Source of the DNA: Agelaius tricolor
Lineage: Eukaryota > Chordata > Aves > Passeriformes > Icteridae
Assembly: GCA_023055355.1 (NCBI GenBank)
Contig: JALJCS010000001.1
Coordinates: 50,969,381 to 51,033,380 of the forward strand
DNA length: 64,000 nt
Direction: 5' to 3'
Shown: positions 61,381-64,000 of the stretch, one piece after another
How positions within the stretch are numbered: position 1 is the stretch's first letter
Layout of the letters: each line of letters opens with the position of its first letter
The notes under the pieces: generated by a model
Database searches by the model: none
Told to the model about the DNA's origin: nothing
What the model saw: the letters and a program-made list of their open reading frames with translations, nothing else
Made by a program: the position numbers and the translations under genes

Positions 61381-63067
61381 TTTGTTATTTTTATATCTAT
61401 GCGAGAGAGCACAGTTGAGGATGGGACACCCCCAGAAGGAAGCCTTTCTGTTCAGCACTACCATTCAGCATGTTACTGCTCCTTGGTGCAGATGATGCAG
61501 CCAAGTGCTTTGAAGAGGTGATAGATAACTTGCTGTAAGTGGATGTTCTCTCAGAAAGGGCTCTTGGTTCTGTTGAAGGACCTGGGCGTAGGGAGTTCAT
61601 TCCTGTGAGTGCAGAGTATTTTCAGACCCCAGAAGAATGAGTGTGGGGAGTATGGATGGTGCAGGAGCAGACTGCAACAAAACCTAAGCCACACTGACTT
61701 GCCTTGGCTTTCTGTGTTACTCCATCAGTTATTTCAGGAATTCCCAACAAGTGGTGCTTGAGTGCCACCCTGGGAGGTGGTGGTGGCAGCAGGTGATCCC
61801 AGCCTCCACACAGCTGTGTGTGCAGCCCCAGAGGCACAGACCAGGCCTACAGCCTTCCCTCTGCCAGGGACAGCAGGGAAGCCCTGGCATTGGAGTTGCT
61901 CAGGAGTTCATGAAGAGCAAGTTGCCAAAAATTACATGAAAGCAGTGTTTTCTTCTTATCCCAAGCTCAGCCTAGCCCAGCCTCCTTGCCAGGGGATTTC
62001 TGCACCATGACTCCTGTACTGGTACTCAGGTGTTTCAGGCCTCTGCCTAAACAGGCAGTACTGTACGCTATCATGGCTTCTAGGTGTTGCTCATCACCTG
62101 AAACAAAAATATGAGCCCAGGCTGCAAACACCCCAGTGCAGTCGAGGACACTTCCAAGGAGGCTGACCTCTCAGCTCAGTCGCCGTCTGTCCTGGTTAAA
62201 TCTTTTAGCCATAGCCCAGCTCCTTCTGCACTCACAGAGCTTATCTCTGCTTTCATAGCATACAAGCTAGAAGTCAGCCTACACCCCCCAGAGCAGAGCC
62301 TGCTGGACCCACCAACCCCATCTCTACAGCATATTTCTCTTTTACAAAATCTGACTGTTGACCAGTGCACACCTTACCCCTTCTTTACAACTTATGCAAC
62401 TCACACATCCCTGTGATTCACTGAATTTTGCACCAGGCAGACACCTCAGTGGTGAAAGAACAGGCAAAGATTGGGTGGGATGTCTGCAGCCAGGCAGCAG
62501 GAGATGGAGGCAGCTCATGGCATCCATTCTCAGCAGCCACCAGCCCCCATCCACTGAAAAGACAGAACCTCCATCATGACACTCTCAGTGTCAGTAGGCT
62601 GATTTACTCCACTTGCTATTAATTGCAGCTTCAGAAGAGAGGAAGGATTTCAGATGAAATGCCCCAGATCCCAATGATTTTTCTCTGCTGTTTTCTGGGC
62701 CCATTACTCATAACCCTTGTGTCACATGAGGCTGGTCTCATTCTGAAGCTCCCATGTAAATGAGTGCCCAGCCTGTCTCTTGTGATTTACTTGTGTGGGA
62801 ACATTAAAGGTAGTGGGGCCTTTTTTTATAAATACTCTGGTATTTCCCTTATGTCCCTAGGGGATTTTGACCCTCTTGATGCTTTCTGCTCTTTGCCCAG
62901 ACAACTCTTCAAGTTCATCTATTTTTCCTTCCTGTTCTGCAAGAGAGGACTTTTATTTGGAGTCTCCCTTTTTGTGACCACTTCACTTAGAAAAGAAGGC
63001 TCTTTTGTAAGACACATATCTGTGATTGCCAGAGATTTTTTCCTTAGCAGAAAGGCAAAACTAGTAG
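61381..63067 (+). other. 3' flank of TNFAIP3, no gene recognised
   Basis: No exon or RNA gene was recognised. A G-rich (GGT)n-like patch lies near 61,773-61,790. In other vertebrates the next gene in this direction is PERP, but nothing of it is visible in this window. Confidence 0.5.
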
Positions 63068-63440
63068 AGAATCATAGAATTGTTAAGATTGGAAGAAATT
63101 GCCAAGATCACTGAGTCCCATTGTCAACCTAATACCACTAAACCAAGTCCCCAGCTGCCACATCCACGCCTTTTTTGAGCACTCCCAGGGATGGGGACTC
63201 AAACATTTTCATGGGCAGGCTGTTCCGATGCCTGATAAGCATTTCAGTGAGGGAATTTCTCCTATTACCTAATCTAAAACTCCCCTGGTGCAATTTGAGG
63301 CCATTTCCTCTTGTCCTGACACTTTTATCGGGGAGAAGAGACTGACCTCACCTGAATACAACCTCCTTTCATGTAGTTGTAGAGCATGATAAGGTCTCTC
63401 CCAAACCCCCTTTTCTCCAGGCTAAGCAATCCCAAAATGA
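63068..63440 (-). mobile_element. CR1 LINE 3' region, minus orientation
   Basis: The + strand gives the antisense CR1 order. It starts 'agaatcatagaattgttaag' and 'gatcactgagtcccattgtcaacct'. Next come a 'ccagggatggggactc' segment and 'ggcaggctgttccgatgcctgataagcatttcagtgaggg'. It ends 'cctaatctaaaactcccctgg', 'ggccatttcctcttgtcctg' and 'cccccttttctccaggctaagcaatccc'. This is a well-preserved antisense CR1 3' region. Confidence 0.92.
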
Positions 63441-64000
63441 AACAAATGGCTTAATGACTATTTGTGTTATACTGGAATTCCCTGTAATATAGTGCAGGAA
63501 GGGATTGCTGTGCAGGCTTACACGTTCATTTTATTTGGGGAAAGGATATTTCAGATGAATATAAGATGATCAGAATATTATCTACGTTTCTGGATTTCTC
63601 AGGGATATAACCACTCAGTTCACAGATAACATGATACCAAGAAGAAGAACTTAGTTCATTTTCAGTGTAGAGAGTACATAAGATTTATCTTTTGATATTT
63701 CAGTGCTCAGCCTGGCAAGTCTTTGGCATGATCTGGAAGTACTAGGCCACTTAACAGGTTTGGGGTAATGAAACAGCATGTACTATGTTACATTGAAACA
63801 CCTAACACTGAGCTACTGACCTGACAGCCATTTTGCCAGCTTTTTTTCATCCTGATGTCCCTGCATTTGCTGTGGACTGTCCTAATCTCTACCACCCCAT
63901 TCCTCAAAGATGTCTGAAGTCAGTTAAACCACTCTTACCTGGCAGCTATGGCCTTTATACTGCCAGTGATGGGCATAGGAGAAAGGGCAACTCAGTGATG
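63441..64000. other. intergenic DNA, no gene recognised
   Basis: The last 560 bases show no exon, repeat family or RNA gene that I can identify. Confidence 0.5.

Noticed and set aside
1..64000. CRISPR arrays, operons, phage or other prokaryotic systems
   Set aside because: The window is vertebrate nuclear DNA with spliced exons and CR1 retroposons. No regularly spaced repeat-spacer array or prokaryotic gene layout is present.

Overview
This is a piece of a bird chromosome carrying one complete protein-coding gene, TNFAIP3 (A20, the ubiquitin-editing inhibitor of NF-kB signalling), on the + strand. The avian assignment rests on several 3' pieces of CR1 LINEs, some still ending in the ATTCTAT/ATTCTATG-type tail, and on two LTRs that look like common avian endogenous retrovirus families. 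A neoavian bird, perhaps a passerine, is likely, but the species cannot be read from the sequence.

Layout. Positions 1 to about 44,440 are intergenic. They hold no convincing exon, only a probable retroviral LTR (3,069-3,479), CR1 fragments (about 8,790, 9,012, 10,322, 16,485-17,712 and 21,990-22,545), a tandem repeat that turns into a hairpin (8,544-8,674), small tandem duplications and microsatellites. From about 22.5 to 44 kb recognisable transposons are almost absent and AT-rich blocks may be conserved regulatory DNA. A CpG island at about 44,440-45,480 contains the TNFAIP3 promoter, with two strong kB sites 24 bp apart, an AP-1 site, GC boxes and a noncoding first exon ending at 45,167. 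Coding exons 2 to 9 run from 48,319 to 59,960 and join to an 800-residue protein. The 3' UTR ends near 61,380, after AATAAA at 61,359. The rest is flank, with one more CR1 copy at 63,068-63,440.

The reconstructed protein keeps the OTU deubiquitinase triad (Asp71, Cys104, His257) and all seven A20-type zinc fingers. It therefore looks fully functional. The promoter kB pair fits the known feedback loop, in which NF-kB induces A20 and A20 shuts down the upstream ubiquitin signalling.

The most interesting points are an upstream ORF that overlaps the A20 start codon after exon 1-exon 2 splicing, a second kB/C-EBP-like cluster in intron 2, two in-frame donor sites at the end of exon 8, a Gly-to-Arg difference just after the arginine at which human A20 is cut by MALT1, and a CA/TA microsatellite pressed against the exon 6 acceptor. 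I found no new gene system. Statements about human A20 come from general knowledge of the family, not from a search.
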